A stretch of DNA of 64,000 nucleotides from Myxococcales bacterium (GCA_020633295.1 JACKDW010000023.1:84720-148719), one strand, 5' to 3'; shown: positions 50,289-59,569, counted from the stretch's first letter. The notes: generated by a model not told the origin, from the sequence alone. A program made the numbers and translations.

Positions 50289-53029
50289 CCCGCGGCGCGC
50301 GCCTGGCGGTCGACCAGCTCATCATCAATTCGCCCTACGCGGCGCCGCGCGGGCACTGGCGCTACGACCCCGCGACGCGCGGCTACACGCGCGCGCCAGG
50401 TCGCCGCCCCGCGGGCTACGCCGTGGCGACGGAGGACGGCGACGCGCGGCGCGAGCTGCCGCTCGTCGATGAGCTGCGCGCGCGCGTCGAGAGCTGGCGC
50501 GCGCAGGGGTACCCGGGGATCACGGGCGTCACCCGGCGGCTGCTCGAGCACTGGCGGCGCGACGACGCGCGCGATCACCCGCTGTTCTTCTGTCAGCTCG
50601 AGGCGATCGAGACGCTGGTGTGGTTGACCGAGGCGCCCGCGAGCGCGCGCCGCGGCGTGGTGGTCCCGGGTGACGGCGGGCCGTTCGCGCGGGTCTGCGC
50701 GAAGCTGGCGACGGGCGGCGGGAAGACGGTCGTGATGGCGATGGTCATCGCCTGGCAGGTGCTCAACCACGTCGCGGCGCCGCGCGACGATCGCTTCGCG
50801 CGTCACGTCCTGGTCGTCGCGCCAGGTCTCACCGTGCGCGAGCGCCTCCGCGTGCTGCGGCCCGCCGCGCCCGACAGCGACTACCTGCGCTTTAACCTCG
50901 TCCCGCCGTCCTCGCTGCCGGCGCTGCGGCGCGGGCGGGTGCGCGTGGTCAACTGGCACAAGCTCGACTGGGAGACGGCGGAGCAGCTCGCCCGGCGACG
51001 CGGCGTCGACAAGCGCGGCCCGAAGAGCGACGAGGCCTACGCGCGCGCGGTCCTGCGCGAGCTGTCGACGGCGCCGTCGCTCGTCGTGCTCAACGACGAG
51101 GCGCACCACGCCTGGCGCGCGCCGCCGGGGACGCGCGGCCTCCGTGCGCTCGCGCTCGAGACCGCGACGAAGTGGGTCGGCGGGCTCGACCGGCTGCACG
51201 CCGCCCGGGGGATCCGCCTGTGCGTGGACTTCTCGGCCACGCCCTACGCCCCGCCCGCGCGCGGGGCCGGCGGTCCGCAGCTGTTCCCCTGGATCGTCAG
51301 CGACTTCGGGCTGCTCGACGCGATCGAGTCGGGGCTCGTGAAGACGCCGCGCCTGGTCGCGCGCGACGCCCGGCCCTCGGCGAACGAGCTCGCCGCGCTC
51401 TCGCGCGTGTACGCGGCGCCCGTGGTGCGCCGCGACCTGGGCCGGCGCGCCGCGCCCGAGGAGCCGCTCCCACCGCAGGTGACCCGCGCGCTCGAGCTCC
51501 TGGGGCGCGACTGGCAGGCGACGCGCGCGAGCTGGCGCGCGCGCGGGCACGCGACGCCGCCGGTGATGATCGTGGTCGCCAACCGCACGGAGACCGCCGC
51601 GCGCGTCGAGCACGCGCTGATCCACGGGCGCGTCGCCGTGCCCGAGCTGTGCGACGCGGACCGGCTCCTGCGGATCGACTCGCGCGCGCTCGCGGCCGCC
51701 GAGGCCCGCGCGCCAGAGCTAGCACAAGAAGACATGTCACAATGGTCTGGTAATCGGCGCGGCGGGCGGGCGAGCGCGCGGGGGCAGGCGGGCGAGCGCC
51801 TGCGGCGAACGGTCGACACCGTCGGCCAGCCGGGTCGACCGGGGGCGCGGGTGCAGTGCGTGATCTCGGTGCAGATGCTCTCTGAGGGCTGGGACGCGCG
51901 GACGGTCACGCACATCCTCGGGCTGCGCGCGTTCACCAGCCCGCTGCTGTGCGAGCAGGTCGTCGGCCGCGGGCTGCGGCGCGTGTCCTTCGAGGTCGGC
52001 GACGACGGGCTGCTCGCGCCCGAGTACGTCAACGTCTACGGCGTCCCCTTCACCTTCATCCCGCACGAGCAGCTCGGCGGGTCATCGCCGGCGCCCGCGG
52101 TCGCGCGCGCGCGCGTCGCCCCCGACCCGAGTCGGCGCGCCTACGCGATGCGCTGGCCGTGCGTGCGCAAGCTCGAGACCGTCGTCCGCTCGCGGCTCAC
52201 GCTCGACGTGGCGCGGCTCCCCGCGCTGACGCTCGACGCGACGTCGCCTGTGATCGATCGGGCGGCGTGGACGCAGGCCGACGCCGACGGGCTCGCCGCG
52301 CACGCGCGGCGCCATCGCCTGCAGCGCGCGATCTTTGAGGCGGCGCGCGAGCAGTGCGAGCGCATGCGCGGCGCGTGGCCGGGGGAGCGGGGCGCGCTGC
52401 TGATGCAGCTCGTGCGCCTCGTCGAGCGCGCCCTGGCGGCGGGGCGCGTGCGCGTGACCCCGGAGGTCGTCGCGCGCGACGAGCTGCGCCGACGCGCGGC
52501 TCTGAGCCAGGAGATGGGGCGCGTCGCGCAGCACGTCGCGGACGCGGTCCGCGTCGAGCGAGTCCTGCGCGTGGTGCCGGTGTTCGACCGCTCGCGCCCC
52601 GTGCGGGAGACCGGCGACGTGATCCCCTGGTACACGGCGCGCCCGTGCACACCCGCGCTGAAGTGCCATCTCTCCGTCGCGGTGCACGAGGACTCGTGGT
52701 CGACGGCGATCGCCCACGCGCTCGACAGCTCCACTCGTGTCGAGGCGTGGTGCAAGACCGATCGTCTCGGCTTCGAAGTCCTGCACGCGCGAGCGGGCGC
52801 GCTGCAGCGGCTCCGGCCCGCGTACCTCGCCAGGCTCGCCGGCGGCGCGACGCTGATGCTCGAGCGCGGCGAGGCCGGGCGTGACGCGTCGCGTCGCGGC
52901 GCCCTCGAGGCGTGGGCGCGGGCGGTGACCGGGCACGGCGGCTTCGGGGTCTGGGTGGTCGACGCGGTCGACGACCCGGTCGCCGTAGACGAGGTCCTCG
53001 CCCGTCACGCGACGGGGGGCCGCGCGTGA
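50285..53029 (+). CDS. Type III-like restriction (Res) subunit: helicase intact, nuclease residues lost
   Basis: 914 residues, start ATG 50285 overlapping the Mod stop. SF2 helicase motifs are complete: Walker A LATGGGKTVV (about 142), VVNWHKLDW, DEAH-box VLNDEAHHAW (about 269), FSATPY (about 316), motif V/VI SEGWDARTVTHI and EQVVGRGLRR (about 559). The C-terminal module aligns with the PD-(D/E)xK end of the BPTD_3080-type family (LGFEV..., then EAWARAVTGHGGFGVWVV), but the metal-binding PD is PA (LRPAYLARL, about 845) and the E-x-K is E-R-G (MLERGEAG, about 860). It should still hydrolyse ATP and move on DNA but probably does not cut. An AT-rich patch with ACATGTC lies inside at 51,732. Confidence 0.88.
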   Translation: MTRGARLAVDQLIINSPYAAPRGHWRYDPATRGYTRAPGRRPAGYAVATEDGDARRELPLVDELRARVESWRAQGYPGITGVTRRLLEHWRRDDARDHPLFFCQLEAIETLVWLTEAPASARRGVVVPGDGGPFARVCAKLATGGGKTVVMAMVIAWQVLNHVAAPRDDRFARHVLVVAPGLTVRERLRVLRPAAPDSDYLRFNLVPPSSLPALRRGRVRVVNWHKLDWETAEQLARRRGVDKRGPKSDEAYARAVLRELSTAPSLVVLNDEAHHAWRAPPGTRGLRALALETATKWVGGLDRLHAARGIRLCVDFSATPYAPPARGAGGPQLFPWIVSDFGLLDAIESGLVKTPRLVARDARPSANELAALSRVYAAPVVRRDLGRRAAPEEPLPPQVTRALELLGRDWQATRASWRARGHATPPVMIVVANRTETAARVEHALIHGRVAVPELCDADRLLRIDSRALAAAEARAPELAQEDMSQWSGNRRGGRASARGQAGERLRRTVDTVGQPGRPGARVQCVISVQMLSEGWDARTVTHILGLRAFTSPLLCEQVVGRGLRRVSFEVGDDGLLAPEYVNVYGVPFTFIPHEQLGGSSPAPAVARARVAPDPSRRAYAMRWPCVRKLETVVRSRLTLDVARLPALTLDATSPVIDRAAWTQADADGLAAHARRHRLQRAIFEAAREQCERMRGAWPGERGALLMQLVRLVERALAAGRVRVTPEVVARDELRRRAALSQEMGRVAQHVADAVRVERVLRVVPVFDRSRPVRETGDVIPWYTARPCTPALKCHLSVAVHEDSWSTAIAHALDSSTRVEAWCKTDRLGFEVLHARAGALQRLRPAYLARLAGGATLMLERGEAGRDASRRGALEAWARAVTGHGGFGVWVVDAVDDPVAVDEVLARHATGGRA

Positions 53030-53083
53030 TCGCGCCGCGGGCCCCACGACCCCGACGCGAGGCCGCTGTGATAGTGTGTGAGC

Positions 53084-53728
53084 ATGCAACTACCGTCGTT
53101 CGTCGCCCGGGTGATGTGCTCTCGCTTGGCTCGCGCGCTCACGCTGGTAGGCGGCGTCTCGCTCGCGGCGTGCGGCGACAGCGGGCCGACGACCTCCGAT
53201 GACGGCTCGACCTCCGAGGGCGACGCGACGACCGAGGACACGACGGGCGGCGCGTCCACCGGCGACGCGAGCACGAGCTCGAGCGGCTCGACCACGGAGG
53301 AGCCGCTCCTGCTCTGTGACGGCTCGACGGTCGAGAACCTGTTTGACTGCCAGCCGTGCACCGAGTGCGGCTCGTGGGATCGCGCGAGCGTCGGCAACAG
53401 CCTGCCGGCGGCGGTGCAGTGCACGCTCGAGGGCATCGTCAACGGCGATCGCGTGAGCAGCACGCAGATCGACTGCAACCTCGGGATGTGCACCGAGGAT
53501 CGCTTCGCGACGACGCTGGAGGGCTCGGTGCTCGACCAGCTGCGCGTGCTCGACATGAACAACGTGCCCACGAACTACCTGACGACGGTCGAGTACTCGC
53601 TGCGCGAGCTCTCGTACTTCGAGTCGTGTCTCGCGACCACCGACCAGGCCGAGATCGCGGACTGCGTGCTGCCGAACAACTGGTTCACGCAGTCGCTGGG
53701 TCAGCACGAGTCGGTGGTGTGCCCGTGA
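53084..53728 (+). CDS. hypothetical lipoprotein with Thr/Ser linker
   Basis: 214 residues from ATG 53084 (GTG 53078 possible). The signal is ALTLVGGVSLAAC, followed by an acidic Thr/Ser linker to about 75. The mature domain of about 135 residues has eight or more cysteines (LFDCQPCTECGSWDRA, QCTLEGIVNG, DCNLGMCTEDRFATTLEGSV, CVLPNNWF). It is probably on the outer membrane or secreted. No known domain is recognised. The gene is convergent with the propeller-OmpA-like lipoprotein, 38 bp away, with an ACATGTC signal in the gap. Confidence 0.75.
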   Translation: MQLPSFVARVMCSRLARALTLVGGVSLAACGDSGPTTSDDGSTSEGDATTEDTTGGASTGDASTSSSGSTTEEPLLLCDGSTVENLFDCQPCTECGSWDRASVGNSLPAAVQCTLEGIVNGDRVSSTQIDCNLGMCTEDRFATTLEGSVLDQLRVLDMNNVPTNYLTTVEYSLRELSYFESCLATTDQAEIADCVLPNNWFTQSLGQHESVVCP

Positions 53729-53766
53729 GCGCCGCGCTCGGTTAACATGTCTAATGGGTCGGGTCG
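53729..53766. other. 38-bp convergent gap with TTAACATGTCTAATG signal
   Basis: Between two convergent lipoprotein genes the only feature is ggttaacatgtctaatggg with ACATGT at 53745-53750. Since both genes point into the gap, this copy cannot be a promoter for either of them. Confidence 0.5.
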
Positions 53767-55548
53767 CTAGAGCAGGCAGCAGACCGAGCACACGCTGAGG
53801 ATCGTGACGCGGCCGCCCTGGCGCGTCGTCTCGCGCCGCGGGACGTCCTCAGGGAGCCGCAGCGGGCCGTCGATCGCGTGGAGATGGGCGCAGTCGACTC
53901 CGGCGTCGATCAACGCCGCGCGCACGACCCCGGCGCGCGTGCGCGCGACGCCCCAGGGATCGACGCTCGACGGGACGCGCCCGTCGCCGATGATCAGCAG
54001 CTTCGCGGGCCCGTCGGTCAGCGCCGTGGCGCGCCACCGCGCCCCGAGCTCGCGCAGCGCTCGCGCGCTCGCCTCGTCGAGCGCGGCGCTGCCGGGCGCG
54101 AACACAACGGGGTCCAGCGCGTGCGGGTGGCAGGCGAGCTCGCGCTCGATGGACGCTCGCGCCGCCTCCTGGGACTCGCCGCAGTCGCTGGCCGGCGAGC
54201 GCACGGGGTCACGCCCCAGCGCCTCGCCGCCCGTCGGCGTGAAGCGCAGGCCGAAGAGCGCGTGCGGGAAGGCGCTCGAGAGGACGGCCACGCGCGCGTC
54301 CGCGTCCGCGTCCGCGTCGAAGGTAACCCCATGCAGTCGCTTGGCGTGGGCGCCCAGCAGCTGTTGACCGCGTTCGGGGTCGATGAGCGCGACGCCCCAG
54401 TGTGTGTGGACGGCGAGCCAGTCGCCGAAGCGCCCCTCGACCCGTGAGCCGTTGGGCATGAACCATCGCACGCGCTCCTCGTCGTCAAGGCGCCCGAGCC
54501 CGAACGAGCCCTGCACCAGCAGGCCACCGCGATACAGCCAGCTCGCGGCGTCCGGGAGCGCGCGTCGCCCCGTCACCACGCCCGTGCGCGCGTCGATCCA
54601 GAGCGCGCGGGAGCTCTCGCGCGGCGCCGAGACGAGCAGGTCGCCGACCTGCGCGCGTCCCCCCTCGAGCGGGACCGACCAGCGCGCCTTTACGCCGTCG
54701 GTCGAGCGGGCCTCGATGACGTCGTCGCGCTCGACGATCAGCAGGCGCGTCGTCGCGTCGTAGCGGGCGGAGCTCACGACGCCGAGCTCGAGCTCGAGGG
54801 TGCGCGCGCCAGCGTCGTCGATGTGCTCGAGCCGCGCCGCGCCGCTCGGGGTCGGCGCGAGCACGGCGGTCCAGCCGTCGCCGCGCGTGAGCACCTCGGG
54901 GACGCCGACGCAGCGGTGCACGTCTGTCTCTACGCTCAGCTCGGGTAAGCGCGCCTCGAGCCCGTCGCGCCGCGCGAGCACGCGGCCGTCGTCGTCGAGC
55001 AGGCTGATCGCGCAGCCGTGGTCGAGGTAGAGCGAGCGGCCGTCGCGGGCCAACGCGGGCCGCGTCGCGGCGTAGGGCGAGTCGACGATCGCGCCGCCCG
55101 CCAGCCACGCGCCGTCCGCCCGCCGGTGAAACGAGTACATGCTGCGCGCGCCGAAGTCCCCGAGCAGCAGCACCCGCGTGTCGGTCGCCGCGAACGCGCG
55201 CCAGCGGACCCCGGGCGACGGCGGCAGTCGCCAGCGCGTCGCGCCGGTGCGCGCGTCGAGCTCCCGCAGCGCCTGGTCGCTGCCCAGGAACAGCACGGAC
55301 GCGCGCGCCGGCTCCTCGCCCACGTCGACCTCCGCCCCGCCGAGCCGATAGGCCCACAGCAGCGGGGTCGCCTGGGCGAGCGCGCGCCATTCGTACGAAT
55401 TGAGCTCGAGCTGGACGGGATCCTGAAACGACGACGCGCGCGGCGTCTCGCGCGGCGCCTCGCGCGGGGGAGCGGGCGCGCTCGCGCACGCCGAGAGCCA
55501 CAGCGCCGCGGCCGTGAGCTGCACGAGCGTTGCGCGGGCCAGGATCAT
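53767..55548 (-). CDS. lipoprotein with PQQ-like beta-propeller and OmpA-like C-terminus
   Basis: 593 residues. The signal is LTAAALWLSAC. Residues 60-430 look like a PQQ/WD-type propeller with blades such as LRELDARTGATRWRLPPSPG, ALWIDARTGVVTGRRALPDA and WLAVHTHWGVALIDPERG. A DADADADA run near residue 412 comes from tandem GTCCGC units (about 54,299-54,318). The last 130 residues (VVFAPGSAALDEASARALRE, then KLLIIGDGRVP and VARTRAGVVRAALIDAGVDC) resemble an OmpA-like peptidoglycan-binding domain, though degenerate. It ends in a Cys-rich VCSVCCLL. Role unknown; envelope location inferred. Confidence 0.75.
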   Translation of the reverse strand: MILARATLVQLTAAALWLSACASAPAPPREAPRETPRASSFQDPVQLELNSYEWRALAQATPLLWAYRLGGAEVDVGEEPARASVLFLGSDQALRELDARTGATRWRLPPSPGVRWRAFAATDTRVLLLGDFGARSMYSFHRRADGAWLAGGAIVDSPYAATRPALARDGRSLYLDHGCAISLLDDDGRVLARRDGLEARLPELSVETDVHRCVGVPEVLTRGDGWTAVLAPTPSGAARLEHIDDAGARTLELELGVVSSARYDATTRLLIVERDDVIEARSTDGVKARWSVPLEGGRAQVGDLLVSAPRESSRALWIDARTGVVTGRRALPDAASWLYRGGLLVQGSFGLGRLDDEERVRWFMPNGSRVEGRFGDWLAVHTHWGVALIDPERGQQLLGAHAKRLHGVTFDADADADARVAVLSSAFPHALFGLRFTPTGGEALGRDPVRSPASDCGESQEAARASIERELACHPHALDPVVFAPGSAALDEASARALRELGARWRATALTDGPAKLLIIGDGRVPSSVDPWGVARTRAGVVRAALIDAGVDCAHLHAIDGPLRLPEDVPRRETTRQGGRVTILSVCSVCCLL

Positions 55549-55669
55549 GCACTGATCAACGCGCGACCGTCGGCGACGGTGTGCCGCCGGGGCGCCGCTG
55601 AGGCGCCGCCGCGCCCGCCGCGTGTGCTGAGACAGCGCTCAAGGGACAGCTTCGCTCGAGCGCGCGCGC
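55549..55669. other. 121-bp gap, promoter region of propeller lipoprotein
   Basis: Nothing gene-like is seen. It separates two minus-strand lipoprotein genes and probably holds the promoter of the downstream (53767) gene. Confidence 0.3.
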
Positions 55670-56278
55670 TCACGGGCTCGGCCACCAGCACGCCGCGTTG
55701 ACGCACTCAGAGCCCTCGGCGCAGTCCTCCGGGCTGAGGCAGATCAGCGAGCAGCTCGGCGGGAACGTGCCCGCGTTGGGCAGCACCATGCCGCCGGGGC
55801 CCGGCGGGCACCACAGCGTCTCGCACTCGAGATCCACGATCGCCGTCGGCACGCAGCGGGAGTAGCCGATCATGACCTGGCAGTAGCCCCAGGGGCAGTC
55901 GCCGTGCGTCTGGCAGGCCCCGTACGGATCCTCCGGCGGCCACTCCGGCTCCTCGCAGCCGCTCGCGCCCGTCGAGCCGCCGCTGGAGCTCGCGTCGGCG
56001 CCCGTCGTGCCCGCGCTCGACGAGCCTGTCTCTGAGGTCACCTCACTCATGTCCGCGGTCGTCGGGTCGCTCGCGCCGGAGGTCCCAGTCGCGCTCGTAG
56101 TCGCGCTCGCGCCCGTGCTCCCGGGGGACGTCGTCGCGCTCGCGCCCGCGGTCGTCGGGTCGCTCGCGCCGGCGCTCGCGCCTGTGCTCGTTCCACCGTC
56201 GCTGCTCGCGGTCGAGCCGTCGCCGGGTTGGCAGCCGAACGCCGCGACGAGCAACGCCGCGCGCAGGGACCCTCGCAT
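55670..56278 (-). CDS. hypothetical lipoprotein with Ser/Thr/Gly linker and small Cys-rich domain
   Basis: 202 residues. A signal ends in ALLVAAFGC. Nearly half of the protein (residues 20-105) is a Ser/Thr/Ala/Gly linker with imperfect GASDPTTAGASATT units. The last 95 residues hold about ten cysteines (GACQTHGDCPWGYCQVMIGY, CETLWCPPGP, SCSLICLSPEDCAEGSEC), a pattern of small disulfide-rich modules in myxobacterial exoproteins. Role unknown. Confidence 0.75.
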   Translation of the reverse strand: MRGSLRAALLVAAFGCQPGDGSTASSDGGTSTGASAGASDPTTAGASATTSPGSTGASATTSATGTSGASDPTTADMSEVTSETGSSSAGTTGADASSSGGSTGASGCEEPEWPPEDPYGACQTHGDCPWGYCQVMIGYSRCVPTAIVDLECETLWCPPGPGGMVLPNAGTFPPSCSLICLSPEDCAEGSECVNAACWWPSP

Positions 56279-56467
56279 CGGCCGATCCTAACACGCGCGC
56301 TCGCGCGGGCGCGCGTCGTGCGACGCGTCGCTCAAGGAGATAGGCGCGCGCGGACGTCCGCGTCTGCGCGTCCGCGCGAGTCGTGGCGTCCGCGGATGGG
56401 CGCCTGGCGTCAACGGCGAGTGCCGCGGCGCCGCGTTGCGCGTAGGCTGCCTCGAGACGGAGCGCCC
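56279..56467. promoter_or_regulatory. divergent region between lipoprotein and AraC-family gene
   Basis: This 189-bp gap must hold both promoters. It contains ACGCGCGC/GCGCGCGT arms around an 8-nt loop at about 56,292-56,315, a possible operator. GGAG precedes the AraC-family start. Confidence 0.3.
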
Positions 56468-57472
56468 ATGACCGCGAAGCGACCCCACGAGTACGCGCTC
56501 AACATGGGCTGGCGACCGCTGCTCATCGACCTCGGCGTGTCGCCCGACGACGCGCTGCGGCGCGCGGGCCTGCCCTTGGACCTGTTCTCGAGGACGTCCG
56601 CGCGGCTCTCGTCCGCCGAGTTCTTCCGCCTGTGGGAGAGCGTCGAGGCCGAGCTCGACGACCCGCTGTTCCCCGTGCGCGTCGGCGAGGTGGTGCGCTC
56701 GGAGACCTTCTCGCCGCCGCTGTTCGCCGCGCTGTGCAGCCCCGACCTGCTCACCGCGCTCAGCCGGCTCCAGCGGTACAAGCCGTTGATCGCGCCGATT
56801 CGCCTCGACGTCTGCGAGGAGCGCGACTCGGTCCGCCTCACGCTGACGTGGCTCGACGCGACCGTGGCCCCGCCGACCTCGCTCGTCATCGCGGAGCTGG
56901 TGTTCTTCGTCGCGCTCGCGCGCCTCGCCACCCGCGAGCGCGTCCGGCCGCTCGAGGTCACCACGACGCGCCCGATGCAGCCGGCGGAGGGCTTCGAGCG
57001 CTACTTCGGCGCGCGCGTGCGCGCGGGCGCCGAGCACTCCCTCCGGTTCTCGCGCGCGGACGCGCGGCGCCCGTTCCTCACCTTCAACGACGGCATGTGG
57101 AGCGTGTTCGAACCCGCGCTGCGCAAGCGGCTCGCCGAGCTCGACGCCTCGGCGACCATCGCCGAGCGCGTGCGCGCGACCCTGCTCGAGGGGCTCCCGA
57201 GCGGGCGCGTGTCGATGGACTCGGTCGCGCGCGCGCTCGGGCTCAGCAAGCGGACCCTGCAGCGTCGCCTGAGCGAGGAGGACACGACGTACAAGGACGT
57301 GCTCCGACGCACGCGCGAGGCGCTCGCGCGTCACTACCTGCGGCGCACGAGCCTGAGCGCGAGCGAGATCTCGTTCCTGCTCGGCTTCGAGGAGCCCAAC
57401 TCGTTTTATCGCGCCTTCAGCAGCTGGACCGGGCAGACGCCGGAGAGCCTGCGGCAAGCCGCGCTGCAGTGA
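56468..57472 (+). CDS. AraC-family transcription regulator (OruR/Arabinose_bd type)
   Basis: 334 residues from ATG 56468, with GGAG 6 nt ahead. The N-terminal ligand domain (about 15-200) follows the Arabinose_bd/OruR family: LLIDLGVSPDDALRRAGLP, SSAEFFRLWESVEAELDDPL, FGARVRAGAEHSLRFSRAD. The C-terminal 100 residues are two helix-turn-helix motifs, VSMDSVARALGLSKRTLQRR and LSASEISFLLGFEEPNSFYR. The aldo/keto reductase gene starts 67 bp downstream on the same strand, so it is a likely target and co-transcribed. Confidence 0.9.
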   Translation: MTAKRPHEYALNMGWRPLLIDLGVSPDDALRRAGLPLDLFSRTSARLSSAEFFRLWESVEAELDDPLFPVRVGEVVRSETFSPPLFAALCSPDLLTALSRLQRYKPLIAPIRLDVCEERDSVRLTLTWLDATVAPPTSLVIAELVFFVALARLATRERVRPLEVTTTRPMQPAEGFERYFGARVRAGAEHSLRFSRADARRPFLTFNDGMWSVFEPALRKRLAELDASATIAERVRATLLEGLPSGRVSMDSVARALGLSKRTLQRRLSEEDTTYKDVLRRTREALARHYLRRTSLSASEISFLLGFEEPNSFYRAFSSWTGQTPESLRQAALQ

Positions 57473-57539
57473 CCGGATGTACCCTCAGCGCGGGCGCCCG
57501 CCGGGCTGCGGCGGGCGCGGGTCAACGAACAGGAGACAC

Positions 57540-58577
57540 ATGAAGTACCGTCATCTCGGAAGCAGCGGCGTGCGCGTGAGCGAGATCTGCCTGGGGACCA
57601 TGTCCTTCGGCGATCAGTGGGGCTTCGGCGCCGACGTCGCGACGAGCCACGAGGTCATGACCGCCTTCGCCGAGGCCGGCGGCAATTTCCTCGACACCGC
57701 GAACAAGTACCACGGCGGGCAGACGGAGGAGATCGTCGGCGACTTCGTCGCGCGCGACCGCGACTACTGGGTGCTCGCCACCAAGTACACCCTCAACATG
57801 CGCGGCGACGATCCCAACGCCTGCGGCAACGGCCGCAAGAACATGACGCGCGCGGTCGAGGCCAGCCTCCGGCGCCTCAAGACCGACTACATCGATCTGC
57901 TGTGGGTCCACGCCTGGGACTTCTGCTCGCGCGTCGACGAGGTCATGCGCGGCCTCGACGACCTCGTGCGCCAGGGCAAGGTCACCTACGTCGGCATCAG
58001 CGACGCGCCCGCGTGGGTCGTCGCGCACGCGAACACGCTCGCCGACCTGCGCGGCTGGAGCCGCTTCGTCGGCCTGCAGATCCAGTGGAGCCTGTGCGAG
58101 CGGACCGTCGAGCGCGAGCTCGTGCCGATGGCGCGCGCGTTCGACATCGGCGTCACGCCCTGGGGCCCGCTGCACGCCGGCGTGCTCACCGGCAAGTACA
58201 CGCGCGGCGAGGGGCCGGGCGACAGCAAGCGCGCGTCCTACAACAAGGGGCGCCTGACCGAGCGCAACCTCGAGATCGCGCGGGCCGTCGACGCCGTGGC
58301 CGACGAGCTCGGCGCCTCGTCGGCGCAGGTCGCCGTCTCCTGGCTCAAGCACCAGGGCGCCGACGTGTTCCCGATCGCCGGCGCGCGCAAGCCCGAGCAG
58401 ATCAAGGACGTGCTCGGCTGCGTCTCGCTCTCGCTCTCCGCGGAGCAGCTCGCGCGCCTCGACGAGGTCAGCAAGATCTCGCTCGGCTTCCCCCACGACT
58501 TCATCAACACCGGCGCCCGCGGCGTCGTGTTCGGCAACGTCGCTGAGCGCATCGAGCTGCCGACGCCGCGCGGCTGA
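57540..58577 (+). CDS. aldo/keto reductase
   Basis: 345 residues from ATG 57540, with AGGAGA 4 nt ahead. The catalytic tetrad is visible: Asp in NFLDTANKYHGGQTEE, Tyr in the same segment, Lys in LATKYTLNMRGDDP, and His in LLWVHAWDFCSR. The NADP-binding C-terminal part has PIAGARKPEQIKDVLGC. The ending resembles AKR families acting on sugars or aromatic aldehydes. It reduces a carbonyl with NADPH; the substrate is unknown. It is probably controlled by the adjacent AraC-family protein. Confidence 0.9.
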   Translation: MKYRHLGSSGVRVSEICLGTMSFGDQWGFGADVATSHEVMTAFAEAGGNFLDTANKYHGGQTEEIVGDFVARDRDYWVLATKYTLNMRGDDPNACGNGRKNMTRAVEASLRRLKTDYIDLLWVHAWDFCSRVDEVMRGLDDLVRQGKVTYVGISDAPAWVVAHANTLADLRGWSRFVGLQIQWSLCERTVERELVPMARAFDIGVTPWGPLHAGVLTGKYTRGEGPGDSKRASYNKGRLTERNLEIARAVDAVADELGASSAQVAVSWLKHQGADVFPIAGARKPEQIKDVLGCVSLSLSAEQLARLDEVSKISLGFPHDFINTGARGVVFGNVAERIELPTPRG

Positions 58578-58680
58578 GGTGACCGACCGCGCGGCGTTAA
58601 CGGACATGTCGATTGAGACATGGCTCGAACGTCGCGCGGTCGCGCGGCCGCGCGCGCCGGAGCCATGCTATCGTCGCCCG
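58578..58680. promoter_or_regulatory. intergenic region with doubled GACATG signal
   Basis: A 103-bp gap ahead of the Sel1-like lipoprotein. At 58,595-58,617 lies gttaacggacatgtcgattg followed by agacatgg, two close copies of the GACATG core with AT-rich flanks. The position fits a promoter or operator. Confidence 0.45.
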
Positions 58681-59544
58681 GTGAGCTGGTCCCAGCGTCT
58701 CGGCGGCGTCGCGCTCGCGGCGTGCTCGCTGCTCGCGGGCTGCACGTCTCGCTCGAGCTGCCTCCACTTCTCCCAGAAGTCCTTCGACCCGATGCCGGAG
58801 AAGGCGTGGCGGGCGTGCGCGAGCGTCTGCGCGGACGGGGAGGGCGAGGCGTTCGCCTGCGAGGCGCTCGCGCGGTGGGAGCTCAGGCGCGAGGCCAAGG
58901 CGCGCGAGGCCGAGGCGCGCGCCGCCGCCGAGGAATTCGCCGCGCGCGTGACGGCGCTGCGGGGCGAGCTCGACGCGTGCGCGCGCGACCCCGCGAGCTG
59001 CGAGCGCGCGTGCGCGCGCGAGGACGTGGCGCGCTGCGCCTGGCTCGGGGACCACCTGCTGCAAGACGGCGCCGACGCGGACGCGAAGGCGCGCGGCGAG
59101 GCGGCGCTCGAGACCGCCTGCCGCGCGCACGACGACGCGGTCGCGTGCCCGCTGCCCGCGTGCGCGGACATCGAGGAGCCGGCGCGCTGCGGTCGCCTCA
59201 CGCCCACGGACTGCCCCGACGGGCAGGACCTGAAGACCTGCGTCGATCGCTGCGACGGGCAGCGCGCCTGCGACCGCCTGCTCGCGCGCGACTGCCTGCT
59301 CGACGTCGACGGCTGCCACGCGGCGTGCGAGGCCGGCGAGGCGCCGCACTGTCGCCAGCTCGCGGCGATGTACCGCGAGGGCGACGGCGTCGCGCGCAAC
59401 TCGGCCAAAGCCGAGCAATTCGCCGAGCAGGCCTGCGCGCGCGGAGACACGTGGAGCTGCGCGCGCCCGCCCACGGACGCGCCGGTCCGCAAGCTCCGGG
59501 CGCGCAGGCTCGCCGAGCTCCGCGGGCCCGCGACGGCGCCCTAG
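58681..59544 (+). CDS. Cys-rich lipoprotein with Sel1-like repeat
   Basis: 287 residues from GTG 58681, chosen because it opens a clean lipoprotein signal (VALAACSLLAGC); upstream frame is shadow and contains the GACATG signal. An Ala/Glu-rich charged helix (about 65-100) precedes a Cys-rich helical part with about 24 cysteines. The segment CRQLAAMYREGDGVARNSAK then AEQFAEQACARGDTWSC is a Sel1-like repeat with an added Cys pair. Similar myxobacterial proteins are periplasmic or outer-membrane scaffolds. Function unknown. Confidence 0.8.
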   Translation: MSWSQRLGGVALAACSLLAGCTSRSSCLHFSQKSFDPMPEKAWRACASVCADGEGEAFACEALARWELRREAKAREAEARAAAEEFAARVTALRGELDACARDPASCERACAREDVARCAWLGDHLLQDGADADAKARGEAALETACRAHDDAVACPLPACADIEEPARCGRLTPTDCPDGQDLKTCVDRCDGQRACDRLLARDCLLDVDGCHAACEAGEAPHCRQLAAMYREGDGVARNSAKAEQFAEQACARGDTWSCARPPTDAPVRKLRARRLAELRGPATAP

Positions 59545-59569
59545 TCGAGCGGCTATCATCCTCGCCGAC

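Noticed and set aside
47712..53029. Complete BREX or DISARM defence island
   Set aside because: Only a methylase and one helicase are present; no PglZ, BrxC, DrmA/B or other partner is nearby.
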